Counted from the stretch's first letter, positions 8,234 to 17,063 are shown. The stretch is DNA of 64,000 bases from Paenibacillus mucilaginosus 3016 (GCF_000250655.1 NC_016935.1:505501-569500), one strand, 5' to 3'. Notes: generated by a model not told the origin, from the sequence alone. Made by a program: numbers and translations.

Positions 8234-9129
8234 TCAAGGAGCTTCGATACCGGCCAGACAAGAGGTCTGCTTATAGAGTGAGAGCAGTTCCTCCCGGCTG
8301 AGTGAGCCGGCCTGATGCTCGAAGGTCACGTGGAATCGGCTGTTATGGGCTGCCAGATGCTGGAGATAGGCTTGCGCGTCTCCATAATCGGAATGCCCGT
8401 CCTGCCAGGGTTGTACGGGCTGGTGGTTGAAGAAACGGTCACCTGCATACCTCACATTGCTGTAATGGACGAGATACACGGAAGGTGCCACTTCATCCAG
8501 CCACTGATAGGGATCAAAGGAGTCCGCAACTCTTGCCGCCACATCGAGCCGGGCGGTGTCGACAACGAGGTCGATTTCCCGGTAGTCCCGGAACATGCGC
8601 ACAACGATGTTCTGATAACTGCCAAAGAAATCATGCTCCAGCAAAATCTTTTGACCATAGCGGCGCTGCAGCTCCGACAGCCGCTCAAACAGACGGTGCG
8701 AGACTTCAAGGAATCGGCTTTGGGGCAGATCGCTTGGTTCGTATCGTTGGCCCTGCCTCGGAAGATTGATGTACTTCACTTGATCCCCTTCTCCGAAGAT
8801 GGGCAGGAACGGGTAATGGAAGAGAATATAGTCGGCGCCCGACTCCGCAGCAAGCTCCACATCCTTCTCCGCCGTTCGCAGCCCTCGTGCCGTTCGTCCG
8901 GATCGGGAGAGGTCAACCTGGGCAGGGTGTAGCCCTTGCTGCCCAGAAGAGGGGTATGGATGCCAAAGATGAGCCCTTCCTTCCGGCAGAAGGAACGGAA
9001 TTGAAGCAGTGCTTCACGGTCCGCGAATTGCGAAATCTCCATCCCGCTGATCTGTTCCGAGCCGAAGCGCGCCCAATCCTCCGGACGGAAGCCTCCCCAC
9101 ATGCCGATCTGCAGGCGTCTAGGTTTCAT
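8234..9129 (-). pseudogene. Sugar-phosphate isomerase/epimerase-like TIM-barrel protein, interrupted by a frameshift
   Basis: Two minus-strand frames form one protein. Residues 1 to about 89 (start ATG 9129, Shine-Dalgarno GGAGGGGAG) read MKPRRLQIGMWGG... to SPDPDERHEG. Homology then continues in another frame as LRTAEKDVELAAESGADYILF to the stop at 8234. The switch lies around 8879-8890, beside a GGG run (minus strand); restoring one base joins the frames into a protein of about 298 residues. Features such as DYILFHYPFLP, LLEHDFFGS, DLVVDTARLD and VYLVHYSN fit the xylose-isomerase-like (AP endonuclease 2) fold. Without the correction, translation stops at 8776. It may be a true pseudogene or a sequencing error. 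Confidence 0.75.
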
Positions 9130-9312
9130 GATCTCCCCTCCGGTTTCTTTAGATGATCATTCCTCGGTCAGTAAACGCATGCTCATGAACATTTTACCAT
9201 CTTGGGATGGGATGGAATACCGGTTATTACAGAGCATAGAGAATGCCGCTCCTGACACATAGTATGGATGGACCGCCTCGACGATTCATTCAAGTCGGTA
9301 GAGCCGGCGAAC

Positions 9313-9346
9313 AAAAAAGCTCCAGCTGCCAAGAGGCAGCCGGAGC
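9313..9346 (-). terminator. Intrinsic terminator after the NlpC/P60 gene
   Basis: A 12-bp stem with one mismatch (9335-9346 with 9319-9330, GCTCCGGCTGCC type) and a 4-nt loop is followed on the minus strand by TTTTTT. Confidence 0.92.
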
Positions 9347-9362
9347 GGTGAAGGGCAAAGGA

Positions 9363-10139
9363 TTAGCGCAGTGCGCTGCCGCCGAAGATAAAGCGGTGTT
9401 CCCAGTGGCGGCCGGCGATGGAGTCGATCCGAACGCCGCCGGAATCTTTGGAGTACGTGTGAAGAATTTTGCCATCGCCAAGGTAAATTCCCACGTGGGT
9501 AATCGTCTGGCCGGCTTTATTGCTCGGATAGTTCGAAGCGCTGCCTCCCTTGTAGCTCATGAAGAACATGAGATCACCAGGCTTCAGGTCATGCCAGTTC
9601 GTAGAAGTTTTGCCGATGGACTTCACGTAGTCTCCCTGGGTACGGGAGCTGCTTGGCAGGGTGACCCCGAGAGCATCCTTGAATGCTTGACGTACAAAAT
9701 CAGAGCAGTCGAAGGTGTACGTGGTGGAACGGTCCGAACCATATTCATACGGTGTGCCGAGGTAGGCTTTACCTGCCGCAATGACTTTGCTTACCGCTGT
9801 GCTGGAGTATGTTACAGTGCCTGAAGAAGAAGCTGTTGTGCTCGTGCTCACAGGAACCGTACTGGTTGTGCTTACGTACCGGCTGCTTGTAGAGATATAG
9901 CCTACTTTCCCGGAAGACGTGCGGACTTTGTACCAGTAGCTGTTCACTTTGCTGAGAATCTCTACCGTCTCACCGGTGCTGACATATCCGTAGCTTGCCG
10001 CGCTGGTGTTCGGCTCACTGCGAAGGTTCACACTGCTAACGATAACGGCGCTGGCAGCTTGCGCTTCCTCCGGAATAAACGTGGTCGAGCCGAGCGTGAT
10101 CGTAGTAGCAAGCAGCATCATGGTCCATTGCTTTTTCAT
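9363..10139 (-). CDS. Secreted SH3b and NlpC/P60 cell-wall endopeptidase
   Basis: 258 residues from ATG 10139, preceded by GGAGG; a 14-residue longer frame is less likely. A signal peptide of about 28 residues ends AQA-A. An SH3b domain follows (about 30-85, VNLRSEPNTSAASYG...WYKVRTSSGKVGYIS), which binds wall peptides. A Ser/Thr-rich linker (about 88-115) leads to the NlpC/P60 domain (about 117-258) with catalytic Cys in TFDCSDFVRQ, His in ITHVGIYLGDGK and a later His in ILHTYS. Enzymes of this family cut peptidoglycan stem peptides (gamma-D-Glu-diamino acid bond). It is monocistronic and is likely a wall-remodelling enzyme. Confidence 0.93.
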   Translation of the reverse strand: MKKQWTMMLLATTITLGSTTFIPEEAQAASAVIVSSVNLRSEPNTSAASYGYVSTGETVEILSKVNSYWYKVRTSSGKVGYISTSSRYVSTTSTVPVSTSTTASSSGTVTYSSTAVSKVIAAGKAYLGTPYEYGSDRSTTYTFDCSDFVRQAFKDALGVTLPSSSRTQGDYVKSIGKTSTNWHDLKPGDLMFFMSYKGGSASNYPSNKAGQTITHVGIYLGDGKILHTYSKDSGGVRIDSIAGRHWEHRFIFGGSALR

Positions 10140-10276
10140 AGTCAGTATTCCCTCCTGCGTTATCTGGTAGTTGTTGATCACGATCTGCGATCAGGCGGTA
10201 CATACGAAGGTTGACATCTTGGCCGCCATCCCCCCACAATGGAAGTATGGAGTAAGAATGGGGATGGAGAATAATC

Positions 10277-11317
10277 ATGGAAACTTGGGTCTTGGGACCT
10301 TTGGTCATATCACAATACTTGCTGGTCCTGTTCTTATCCGCTGCCGCAGGATACGGAGTGCTCCGGCTCAGGCTGCGGGGGAGCGGCATAGGCCGCCCAA
10401 TGGGAGAATCAGTCCAAACCGCACTGCTGTTGTGGGTGCTGGTCTGGAAGCTGAGCATCCTTCTGTGGGAGCCGCAGAGCATTCTGGACGATCCCGTCTC
10501 CCTCCTGTATTTCAACGGCGGAGAGAAGGGGGTGTGGCTGGCCTCGATCGTGTCGGGCTTGTACATCCTCTATGCAGCCGAACGAAGACAGCTTGACCGC
10601 ATCCTGTATAGCGATTCGCTGCTCCTGGCTCTTTTGGGTGGGTATGCGGCGTATGCGGCGCTGATCCTGCTTCTGGATCCACGGGAGTTTGGCAGCCGCC
10701 TGCCGTCCGTCATCGTGGTCCTGGCCGCCGCAGCACTGTGGCTTCGGTACCGGCCGGGGGGCACGCTTCAGTCACCGCTCCGGCGTGCCGCGCTTCTTGT
10801 AACAGCCTTCGCGCTCGTCTCTACCGTCACCGGCCATTTAGCTGACCGCACGACAGGGACGGACGCTGTACTGGCCGAGGTTGGAGTCGGTTTAAAGACC
10901 GGGCAGCTTGCCCCGGATTTTGAACTCGGCACCCTGGGCGGCGAGAGCGTTAAGCTCTCAAGCTACCGCGGCCGTACGGTGATCGTGAACTTCTGGGCGA
11001 CCTGGTGTCCGCCCTGCCGCACGGAGATGCCGCATATGCAGGCTTATCATGCGGCGCAGCCCGAAGGCGGTCCGCTGATTCTGGCGGTCAATGCGACCTC
11101 GACGGAGGTCAGCGAACCTGTGGTGTCGAGCTGGAGTGAGACATGGAAGCTCACATTCCCGGTCCCCCTCGATAAGGAGGGTAAAGTGACGGAATTATTC
11201 GGTATTCATTCTTATCCGACTACCTACGTTATCGACAAGGACGGAATCATCCGCTACAAACAGGCCGGGCCGATGACTTTCGAGATGCTCGAGGATGCGG
11301 CGGCCAAGGCAGAGTGA
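10277..11317 (+). CDS. Six-helix membrane domain fused to a ResA/TlpA-type thioredoxin
   Basis: 346 residues. The first 190 contain about six hydrophobic helices (near 8-27, 45-65, 83-100, 112-132, 142-158, 170-187). The C-terminal domain (about 205-346) is a redoxin of the TlpA/ResA type: QLAPDFELGTLGG, the active site NFWATWCPPC near 238-247, and cis-Pro YPTTYVIDKDG. The redox site should face outside, reducing disulfides such as apocytochrome c cysteines. The membrane part recalls the first half of prolipoprotein diacylglyceryl transferase (GPL-x-I-x-x-Y at the N-terminus, FNGGEKGVWLASI), but I do not see that enzyme's catalytic residues. The ATG follows GGATGGAGA. No terminator is obvious. 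Confidence 0.85.
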   Translation: METWVLGPLVISQYLLVLFLSAAAGYGVLRLRLRGSGIGRPMGESVQTALLLWVLVWKLSILLWEPQSILDDPVSLLYFNGGEKGVWLASIVSGLYILYAAERRQLDRILYSDSLLLALLGGYAAYAALILLLDPREFGSRLPSVIVVLAAAALWLRYRPGGTLQSPLRRAALLVTAFALVSTVTGHLADRTTGTDAVLAEVGVGLKTGQLAPDFELGTLGGESVKLSSYRGRTVIVNFWATWCPPCRTEMPHMQAYHAAQPEGGPLILAVNATSTEVSEPVVSSWSETWKLTFPVPLDKEGKVTELFGIHSYPTTYVIDKDGIIRYKQAGPMTFEMLEDAAAKAE

Positions 11318-11475
11318 AGCGCCTCTCAAACTATAAAGGCTGCGAAGGCGATCTTCAATGGAAAATGAGTCCTTCGAGGGTGGACCTGTGACCGGCCGCG
11401 CCTGGAATCCGGGAATCTTCTATAAAATTAGCTATAGGGGGTTCTGTTCTTTTTAATTGGATAAGCGTGGACGAT

Positions 11476-11508
11476 CATGGTACCATGTGGATATATGACA
11501 GGTCATAT
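11476..11508. promoter_or_regulatory. Two palindromes upstream of the malic enzyme gene
   Basis: CATGGTACCATG (11476-11487, perfect) and ATATGACAGGTCATAT (11493-11508, 7-bp arms) lie side by side 46-78 bp before the chosen start. Spacing and position suggest operator sites, but I do not recognise the regulator. Confidence 0.35.
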
Positions 11509-11553
11509 TGAGCTGATTGGTATATCATTTTAGGTCAAAGGGTGGGATTGTGC

Positions 11554-12957
11554 GTGGCACAGACGAGTATTATCTTGCGTATTGAGTTGGATCATAACCA
11601 CATCACGTTCGGGGACGTCGCTGCAACGATCGGCAAAGCGGGAGGGGACATTACGTCCATTGACGTCATTCGCCCAGGCAAAGATTCATCCGTCCGTGAC
11701 ATTACGGTGGATATTGCGGAGTCGGCGGAAGCGGCCGTAGTCGAGGCGCTGAAGTCGCACGTGGGGATCAAGCTCATCAACGTGTCGGACCGTACATTCC
11801 TCGCTCACTTGGGCGGTAAAATCAATATACAGCCGACTCTTCCGATCAAAAATCGGGACGACCTCTCCCGGGTTTATACACCGGGGGTAGCGCGTGTCTG
11901 CACATCCATTCATGAAGATCCGAAGAAAGCCTATTCGCTGACGATCAAGCGGAATACGGTAGCCGTGGTAACCGACGGTACGGCGGTACTTGGCCTTGGC
12001 GATATCGGACCGCATGCGGCAGCACCGGTGATGGAGGGGAAGGCCATGCTGTTCAAGCAGCTGGCCGGGGTCGATGCCTTCCCGATCTGCCTGGATACGA
12101 AGGACACGGAAGAGATTATCCGCACGGTGAAGTCCATTTCCCCGATCTTCGGGGGGATTAACCTGGAGGACATTTCCTCGCCGCGCTGCTTCGAGATTGA
12201 GACCCGTCTGGCCGAGGAGCTCGACATTCCGGTCTTCCACGATGACCAGCACGGTACGGCAGTGGTTGTGGTGGCAGGGCTGCTCAACGCGCTGAAGGTC
12301 GTCGGCAAGAAGATTGATAGCGTACGCATTGTGGTCAACGGGATCGGAGCGGCTGGCGTCTCCATCTGCAAAATGCTGCTGGCAGCCGGGGTAACGCGCC
12401 TTGTACCGGTCGACCGGGAAGGGGCGATCGTACGCGGCGGCAGCTACGAGCATCCGATGTGGCAGTGGCTGGCAGAGCAGCCGCAGGTGGAAGCGGAGAA
12501 AGGGACGCTGAAAGAAGTGCTCCGCGATGCCGACGTCTTTATCGGTGTATCCCGCGGCGGCCTGCTGAATGCAGACGATATCCAGACGATGGCGCCGGAT
12601 CGTATCGTCTTCGCCATGGCGAATCCGGTGCCGGAGATCGATCCGGAAGAAGCCCTGCCGCATGTTCGGGTTCTCGGAACCGGACGCAGCGATTATCCGA
12701 ACCAGATTAACAACGTTCTGGTCTTCCCGGGGATCTTCCGCGGGGCGCTGGATTGCCGGGCCCGCCGGATCAACGAGCCGATGAAACTGGCTGCCGCTCG
12801 CGCCATCGCATCGGTAGTGACGGAATCGGAGCTCAATGAGCATTACATTATTCCAAGCATATTTAACGAGCAGGTGGTGTCCAAGGTGCGCCGCGCGGTC
12901 ATCGAAGCGGCGATCCTGACGGGAACCGCCCGCCGGACGCCGAAGGATTTTCGCTAA
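11554..12957 (+). CDS. NAD(P)-dependent malic enzyme with N-terminal ACT domain
   Basis: About 467 residues from GTG 11554; a GTG four codons upstream (11542) is possible. It oxidatively decarboxylates malate to pyruvate. An N-terminal ACT domain (about 5-80, ILRIELDHNHITFGDVAATIGKAG) probably binds a small regulatory ligand. The catalytic part shows SRVYTPGVARVC with the catalytic Tyr, a Lys-bearing TIKRNTVAVVTDGTAVLGLGDIG block, the metal site FHDDQHGTA and the nucleotide-binding loop VNGIGAAGVS. The organisation resembles B. subtilis MleA, as I recall it, rather than the short YtsJ. It is flanked by a strong terminator and by upstream palindromes, so it appears to be a single-gene unit. 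Confidence 0.95.
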   Translation: MAQTSIILRIELDHNHITFGDVAATIGKAGGDITSIDVIRPGKDSSVRDITVDIAESAEAAVVEALKSHVGIKLINVSDRTFLAHLGGKINIQPTLPIKNRDDLSRVYTPGVARVCTSIHEDPKKAYSLTIKRNTVAVVTDGTAVLGLGDIGPHAAAPVMEGKAMLFKQLAGVDAFPICLDTKDTEEIIRTVKSISPIFGGINLEDISSPRCFEIETRLAEELDIPVFHDDQHGTAVVVVAGLLNALKVVGKKIDSVRIVVNGIGAAGVSICKMLLAAGVTRLVPVDREGAIVRGGSYEHPMWQWLAEQPQVEAEKGTLKEVLRDADVFIGVSRGGLLNADDIQTMAPDRIVFAMANPVPEIDPEEALPHVRVLGTGRSDYPNQINNVLVFPGIFRGALDCRARRINEPMKLAAARAIASVVTESELNEHYIIPSIFNEQVVSKVRRAVIEAAILTGTARRTPKDFR

Positions 12958-12989
12958 CCCTCCTGGAGTGTACCGAGAAGAATAACCAA

Positions 12990-13040
12990 ATAACGCCTGT
13001 CCTCTGCACACCAGTGCTGAAGGACAGGCGTTATTTTTTT
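12990..13040 (+). terminator. Intrinsic terminator after the malic enzyme gene
   Basis: A 14-bp perfect stem (12990-13003 with 13021-13034, core AACGCCTGTCCT) ends in a run of seven T. Confidence 0.95.
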
Positions 13041-13056
13041 AGCATACAAGAATGTA

Positions 13057-13075
13057 TATCTCACCAGGGCTCGAT
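13057..13075. repeat. Copy 1 of a 19-bp intergenic repeat
   Basis: TATCTCACCAGGGCTCGAT occurs here and again at 61839-61857, both outside genes and both in the same orientation. Confidence 0.6.
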
Positions 13076-13106
13076 GCCGGGGGCACCGGACCGAAGGCCC
13101 TAAGCT

Positions 13107-13421
13107 TTACTCGGGATCTACCCAGGCCTGAGACCACTGCTCCATTCCCTTCAGCACCGGCTCCAGCGCCCGTCCTTTGTCCGTTAACGAATACTCGATG
13201 CGTACCGGGGTCTCAGGGAAGACATCCCGCTTCACGATCCCCTCGGCTTCCAGATCCTTGAGCCGCTCGGAGAGCAGCCTGCCGCTGATCGGCAGGGCGG
13301 ATTCCATCGTGCAGAACCGCTGCGGACCGGAGAGCAGCTGGTACATGATCAGGGCGGCCCAGCGCTTGCTCAGCAGCTTCATGCCCCTCTCCACCCTTGG
13401 GCATAAGGAGAATTGTTCCAT
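13107..13421 (-). CDS. HxlR/MarR-type winged-helix transcriptional regulator
   Basis: 104 residues. It has the HxlR-family pattern: an early Cys (SLCPRVERGMKLLSKRW), a winged helix-turn-helix with ISGRLLSERLKDLEAEGIVKR and the wing PVRIEYSLTDKGRAL. Family members respond to electrophiles or oxidants and often control an adjacent gene. Here no obvious target is adjacent; the nearest same-strand gene upstream is the radical SAM gene 88 bp away. The ATG follows GAGGAGGT. Confidence 0.9.
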   Translation of the reverse strand: MEQFSLCPRVERGMKLLSKRWAALIMYQLLSGPQRFCTMESALPISGRLLSERLKDLEAEGIVKRDVFPETPVRIEYSLTDKGRALEPVLKGMEQWSQAWVDPE

Positions 13422-13508
13422 CGTGCGACCACCTCCTCTCTATTATACCCGGGAGCGGAGGGCGTAACAATTTTACAGATCCCTCCGCAAAAAGAGCTTG
13501 ACGGGTCC

Positions 13509-14339
13509 TCACGGCAGAAACCCTTCCTGGCTTATACGGATGCTTTCCTCGGGGAAACGGGTCTTCAGGGTCTCGATGACCCGGAGATAGGCGTCGGGGC
13601 GGTTCCATTCCTCCAGCTGAAGGGCTTCATAGAGCTTGTGGAGGCCCAGGCGCTGCGTCCGCTTTCCCTGGCTTCCGTCGCCCATGAAGACATCATCGAC
13701 GCATAAGCGGGTGACGCCGGTGGAGGCCAGCACGTCCGCCAGGCGGGGCGAGCTCGGCAGCACGGGAGAGACCGCGGCTTGAGCGGGAATACCGGCGGCC
13801 ACCAGCTCCTTCAGCGCCTTCAGGCGGGCGGCCAGGGGAGGAGCAGAGGGTGTGAAGGCCCGGCGTACGGGCTCCAGATCCGTCTCGATCGTCAGGGATA
13901 CACGGACACGGGAGCCGAGACTGCGCAGCAGATCCAGGTCTCTGGTGACCAGGGGGCTGCGGGTCTGTACGAGCAGAAACGCGGGGTTATCCGAGGCGGC
14001 CATGACTTCCAGCAGGGAGCGGGTCAGGCCCGTCCGGTATTCCACAGGCTGGTACGGATCAGTACTCGAAGACATGAAGATCTGCAGGGGGCCTTTGCGG
14101 CCGGCGAGTCTAAGCTCCCGTTCAAGCCGTTCGGCGGCCTCCAGCTTGATATGGACCCAGGAACCCCAGGCTTCGCCCCGGAACTTGCCTACCGGCATCT
14201 CCCGCACGTAACAGTAGGAACAGGCGAAGGTACAGCCTCCGTACGGATTGAGCGTGTGCGTGTAGCCCTTGAGATAGCCTGAAGCCGGATTCAGGAGCCG
14301 GGAGGGAACTGAGGAAGTGATCGTGATGGAAGGCTTCAT
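13509..14339 (-). CDS. Radical SAM protein of the SPL-like (spore photoproduct lyase-related) group
   Basis: 276 residues. The 4Fe-4S motif CxxxCxxC is present as CTFACSYCYV near 36-45, preceded by the LNPYGGC signature. A later SSSTDPYQPVE stretch and LLVQTRSPLVTRDLDLL fit COG1533-type enzymes related to SplB, whose substrates are mostly unknown. It lacks the C-terminal conserved Cys I would expect in a true spore photoproduct lyase, so I do not call it splB. The ATG follows AAGGAGG. A MOSC-domain gene lies 99 bp upstream on the same strand. Confidence 0.85.
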   Translation of the reverse strand: MKPSITITSSVPSRLLNPASGYLKGYTHTLNPYGGCTFACSYCYVREMPVGKFRGEAWGSWVHIKLEAAERLERELRLAGRKGPLQIFMSSSTDPYQPVEYRTGLTRSLLEVMAASDNPAFLLVQTRSPLVTRDLDLLRSLGSRVRVSLTIETDLEPVRRAFTPSAPPLAARLKALKELVAAGIPAQAAVSPVLPSSPRLADVLASTGVTRLCVDDVFMGDGSQGKRTQRLGLHKLYEALQLEEWNRPDAYLRVIETLKTRFPEESIRISQEGFLP

Positions 14340-14438
14340 GTGCGGTAGAGCCTCCTTGTAGTGCAGGATAAGCTGCTTTACTTCGGAAGAACGGGTGCTG
14401 CGGAAGAGGATCCCTTCCGTGACGGCGTGGCTTCGTCC

Positions 14439-14987
14439 TTACGGAAGAAAGATCCGGACGGTGTCCCCCTCGCGGATTCGCCCCTCTCGTTCCACCGAGC
14501 AGACAATCCCCCGGCGGTGCTTGGCTGCTTTGACGAACCGGCCGGCGAGGTCGGGGAGCTGCAGGGCCTCTGCGATCTCCTTGCCTGGGCCTTTACACGG
14601 CGGATTCTCGCCTTCACCGATCAGCCCGCAGGCCTCTGGGAACAGCAGACGTGAGCCCACGGGCAGCGAGGTGAGCTGCGGATAGCCTTCGAGCAGCAGA
14701 TTGGCTCCGAGCCATTCCGGCCTTACCTCCGGGATGCCCATCGCTCCGGCGATCAGGTCACACTCTTCCGCGGAAACGATGGAGATCTGACGCCGGTTGG
14801 CGATAAGCGTCCCCCGGGGATAGAAGGACTGCCGGCTGTCGGCTTTGCGGAAGAGCCCATAGTGACGGTCACCGGGGATCCCGCCGAGCTCTATCGCGAG
14901 CTCCGGCTCCCGTGAGGTAACGAAGCTCTTCGGCTGCCTGGCAGCCAGGACGGCGGCTACCCGGGCTTCATAGCAGGTTCGGGCCAT
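14439..14987 (-). CDS. MOSC domain protein
   Basis: 182 residues from ATG 14987, which has AAGGAGG 9 nt upstream; a 17-residue longer frame is less likely. The MOSC beta-barrel shows the typical ELGGIPGDRHYG loop, the central RRQISIVSAEE strand, an ANLLLEG segment and the conserved Cys in NPPCKGPG. MOSC proteins act in molybdenum cofactor sulfuration or sulfur transfer, and stand-alone forms include YiiM-like hydroxylaminopurine reductases. The partner is not known. It may be cotranscribed with the radical SAM gene that follows. Confidence 0.9.
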   Translation of the reverse strand: MARTCYEARVAAVLAARQPKSFVTSREPELAIELGGIPGDRHYGLFRKADSRQSFYPRGTLIANRRQISIVSAEECDLIAGAMGIPEVRPEWLGANLLLEGYPQLTSLPVGSRLLFPEACGLIGEGENPPCKGPGKEIAEALQLPDLAGRFVKAAKHRRGIVCSVEREGRIREGDTVRIFLP

Positions 14988-15040
14988 TGGGGCAGGCCTC
15001 CTTATCAATTGGTTTGGTATTAGCGGAGGGACCGACAAGA

Positions 15041-15086
15041 AAACCCGGATGCCTGGGTCCGGGAATCGGGCCGAGGTACCGGGTTT
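15041..15086 (-). terminator. Possible terminator after the aldolase-like gene
   Basis: AAACCCGG (15041-15048) pairs with CCGGGTTT (15079-15086) around a GC-rich 30-nt loop; on the minus strand it is followed by TTCTTG. The weak T-run limits confidence. Confidence 0.45.
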
Positions 15087-15137
15087 ATCGTGTTGATCCG
15101 CAGTGCAGGGGGGTCCCCGGCAGTCTGCAGAATAGAA

Positions 15138-16100
15138 TTAGTCAGCTGCGCCGGCAGGCATCACTTCAGGCGAGGTCAGCTTGTCGTAGAACTCGGTGTA
15201 CTTGTCCTTGTCTTCGCCGGCACGGGCCGCCATGGCTGCGCGCGGGTGGTCGTTCAGTACGCCTGCGATCATGTACGGGATGATGTAGCCCCACTCCCAC
15301 TTCTCGCGCATCGAGACCATGTGCTTCTCGATAATGCCGAGAACCGGACGCAGATCGTACTTCGGATTCTTGAGGTGGCTGACGAGCAGCTCGGTCGGGC
15401 AGTTCCCTGCCGCACGGCCCATGCCGTATACGGACGTATCGAGGAACTCTACGCCTTTTGCAGCGCCCATAATCGTGTTGGAGAAGGCGAGCTGCTGGTT
15501 GTTGTGCATATGCAGGCCGAGCTTCTTGTTAGGGAGCAGGCGCTGGAATTTCGATACGAGGTAATCGACATCCTTGTAGTCCATGCTGCCGTAAGAGTCG
15601 ACGATGTAAACGACATCGACCGGACTCTTCGCGATCTCTTCGAACGCTTCGTTAAGATCGTTCTCCATGACGTGGGAGAGGGCCATGATGTTGATCGTCG
15701 TCTCGTAGCCGAAATCGTGGAACTTCTGGACGAGATCGAGGGCCTTGTCCACATCTTTAATGTAGCAGGCTACGCGGATCAGATCGAGCAGGCTCTGTTC
15801 GCGCGGAAGGATGTCCTTCTCGTCGACGCGTCCGATATCCACGAGGGCGGACAGCTTCGTATCCGTCTTCTGCGGAAGGACTTCCTTCAGGAAGTCCTCG
15901 TTCAGGAAGCGCCATGGACCTGCCTCCGCGCCCTTGAGCAGCTTCGCCGAGTTCTTATATCCGATTTCCATATATTCGACGCCGGCTTCGCTCAGTCCGT
16001 AGTACATGTCCTTAACGAATTGGACGCTGAAGTCCCAGTTGTTGACGAGTCCGCCGTCGCGGATCGTGCAGTCCAGAATTTTATGATGGTCTCTGGTCAT
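15138..16100 (-). CDS. HMGL-like aldolase/acyltransferase catalytic domain protein, substrate unknown
   Basis: 320 residues from ATG 16100, spaced 9 nt from GAGGAG; the in-frame ATG at 16106 is too close to it. It has the DRE-TIM metallolyase pattern: DCTIRDGGLVNNWDFS near the N-terminus (metal-binding Asp, catalytic Arg), the strand 5-6 region VVYIVDSYGSMDYKDV, and the metal-binding HxH in LGLHMHNNQQLA. Relatives include hydroxymethylglutaryl-CoA lyase, 4-hydroxy-2-oxovalerate aldolase and homocitrate synthase. The C-terminal region does not match the communication domains of isopropylmalate synthase. It stands alone, so the pathway cannot be inferred. Confidence 0.85.
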   Translation of the reverse strand: MTRDHHKILDCTIRDGGLVNNWDFSVQFVKDMYYGLSEAGVEYMEIGYKNSAKLLKGAEAGPWRFLNEDFLKEVLPQKTDTKLSALVDIGRVDEKDILPREQSLLDLIRVACYIKDVDKALDLVQKFHDFGYETTINIMALSHVMENDLNEAFEEIAKSPVDVVYIVDSYGSMDYKDVDYLVSKFQRLLPNKKLGLHMHNNQQLAFSNTIMGAAKGVEFLDTSVYGMGRAAGNCPTELLVSHLKNPKYDLRPVLGIIEKHMVSMREKWEWGYIIPYMIAGVLNDHPRAAMAARAGEDKDKYTEFYDKLTSPEVMPAGAAD

Positions 16101-16452
16101 GATCATAGGCTCCTCTCCCGAGTCGGGCTGTTCGCTTTCAAGCTTTTATGCTTTTAAGCGGTAAAGTATTTGTATTAATTTCTATTTTTACACATCCGTT
16201 TTCCACTTGTCAATGATAACAAATTCCAGTAGGTGAATCAAACAAGATAAACGGCTTACCTGTCCTTTTAGGACAATGCGCGTTTATAACAAATATAAGA
16301 TGACAGGATCAAGCTCCGGCGAGATATAAATTTGAATATTTCGAAAAAGGGGGCTTCAAGTCGAATGGGGGAAGGATTTGACGGAAGGGGCGTGGAAGAT
16401 AGTATGGACCATACAAAGAATTGGAAAAAACAGACTGCGGGAGGGATGCCCT
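16101..16452. other. Divergent intergenic region
   Basis: 352 bp between the aldolase-like gene (minus) and the Nudix gene (plus). It is AT-rich around 16150-16350 and must hold both promoters. I could not single out a good promoter or a known operator. Confidence 0.6.
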
Positions 16453-16947
16453 GTGCTCGAATATAATGTTGCTTTCCTTCGCAGGGGAGATCTTCTCCTT
16501 ATGCTTAACCGGAGCAAGCCGCCTCTTCTCGGCTTATGGAACGGTGTCGGCGGGAAGCTGGAGCCGGGCGAAAGCCCCCTGGAGAGCGTCCTGCGCGAGA
16601 TCGGGGAAGAAACAGGACTGGCCTTAAAGGAGGATGCCATCCGTTTTGGAGGCATTGTAACCTGGGAGATCGACGGCCGGATGGCCGGCGGCATGTACGC
16701 GTACACGGCGGACGCCGGTTCGGGGGATCTCGGCGGCTTGCCCCGTGAGACGGCGGACGGCATTCTGGCTTGGAAACCGGCGGCCTGGGTGCTGAATCCG
16801 GAGAACCGCGGCGTGGCCGGGCACGTCCAATACTTTTTGCCGCCCATGCTAGAGAAGTCTCCTGCTGCAGAGTACCGGTGCCTCTTTCGGGAGGGCCAGC
16901 TGCTGACCTGTGAGTGCCTGCCGCTGGATCTGTCTCTTTATACCTAG
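16453..16947 (+). CDS. Nudix hydrolase (8-oxo-dGTP/MutT-like)
   Basis: 164 residues from GTG 16453, which follows GGGAGGG; the longer frame from 16378 lacks a proper ribosome site. The Nudix box Gx5Ex7REUxEExGU is complete at residues 34-56 (G34, E40, R48, E49, E52, E53). The N-terminus EYNVAFLRRGDLLLMLNR resembles Bacillus YvcI-type enzymes that hydrolyse oxidised or excess nucleoside triphosphates. Substrate specificity is not visible from sequence. Confidence 0.9.
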   Translation: MLEYNVAFLRRGDLLLMLNRSKPPLLGLWNGVGGKLEPGESPLESVLREIGEETGLALKEDAIRFGGIVTWEIDGRMAGGMYAYTADAGSGDLGGLPRETADGILAWKPAAWVLNPENRGVAGHVQYFLPPMLEKSPAAEYRCLFREGQLLTCECLPLDLSLYT

Positions 16948-17063
16948 GCCGGCAGGCGAACTCTTGGGAAAATTGGGGAAAAGGGTCGTTGTACGGAGGA
17001 ACGGCGATGTGGTATAGTTTTCCTTAAAATGATACATAATGTAGCAATATTCGGGAGGAATCA

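Noticed and set aside
8860..8895. Programmed ribosomal frameshifting in the TIM-barrel gene
   Set aside because: There is no slippery heptamer or downstream pseudoknot that I can see, and this family is not known to use frameshifting.
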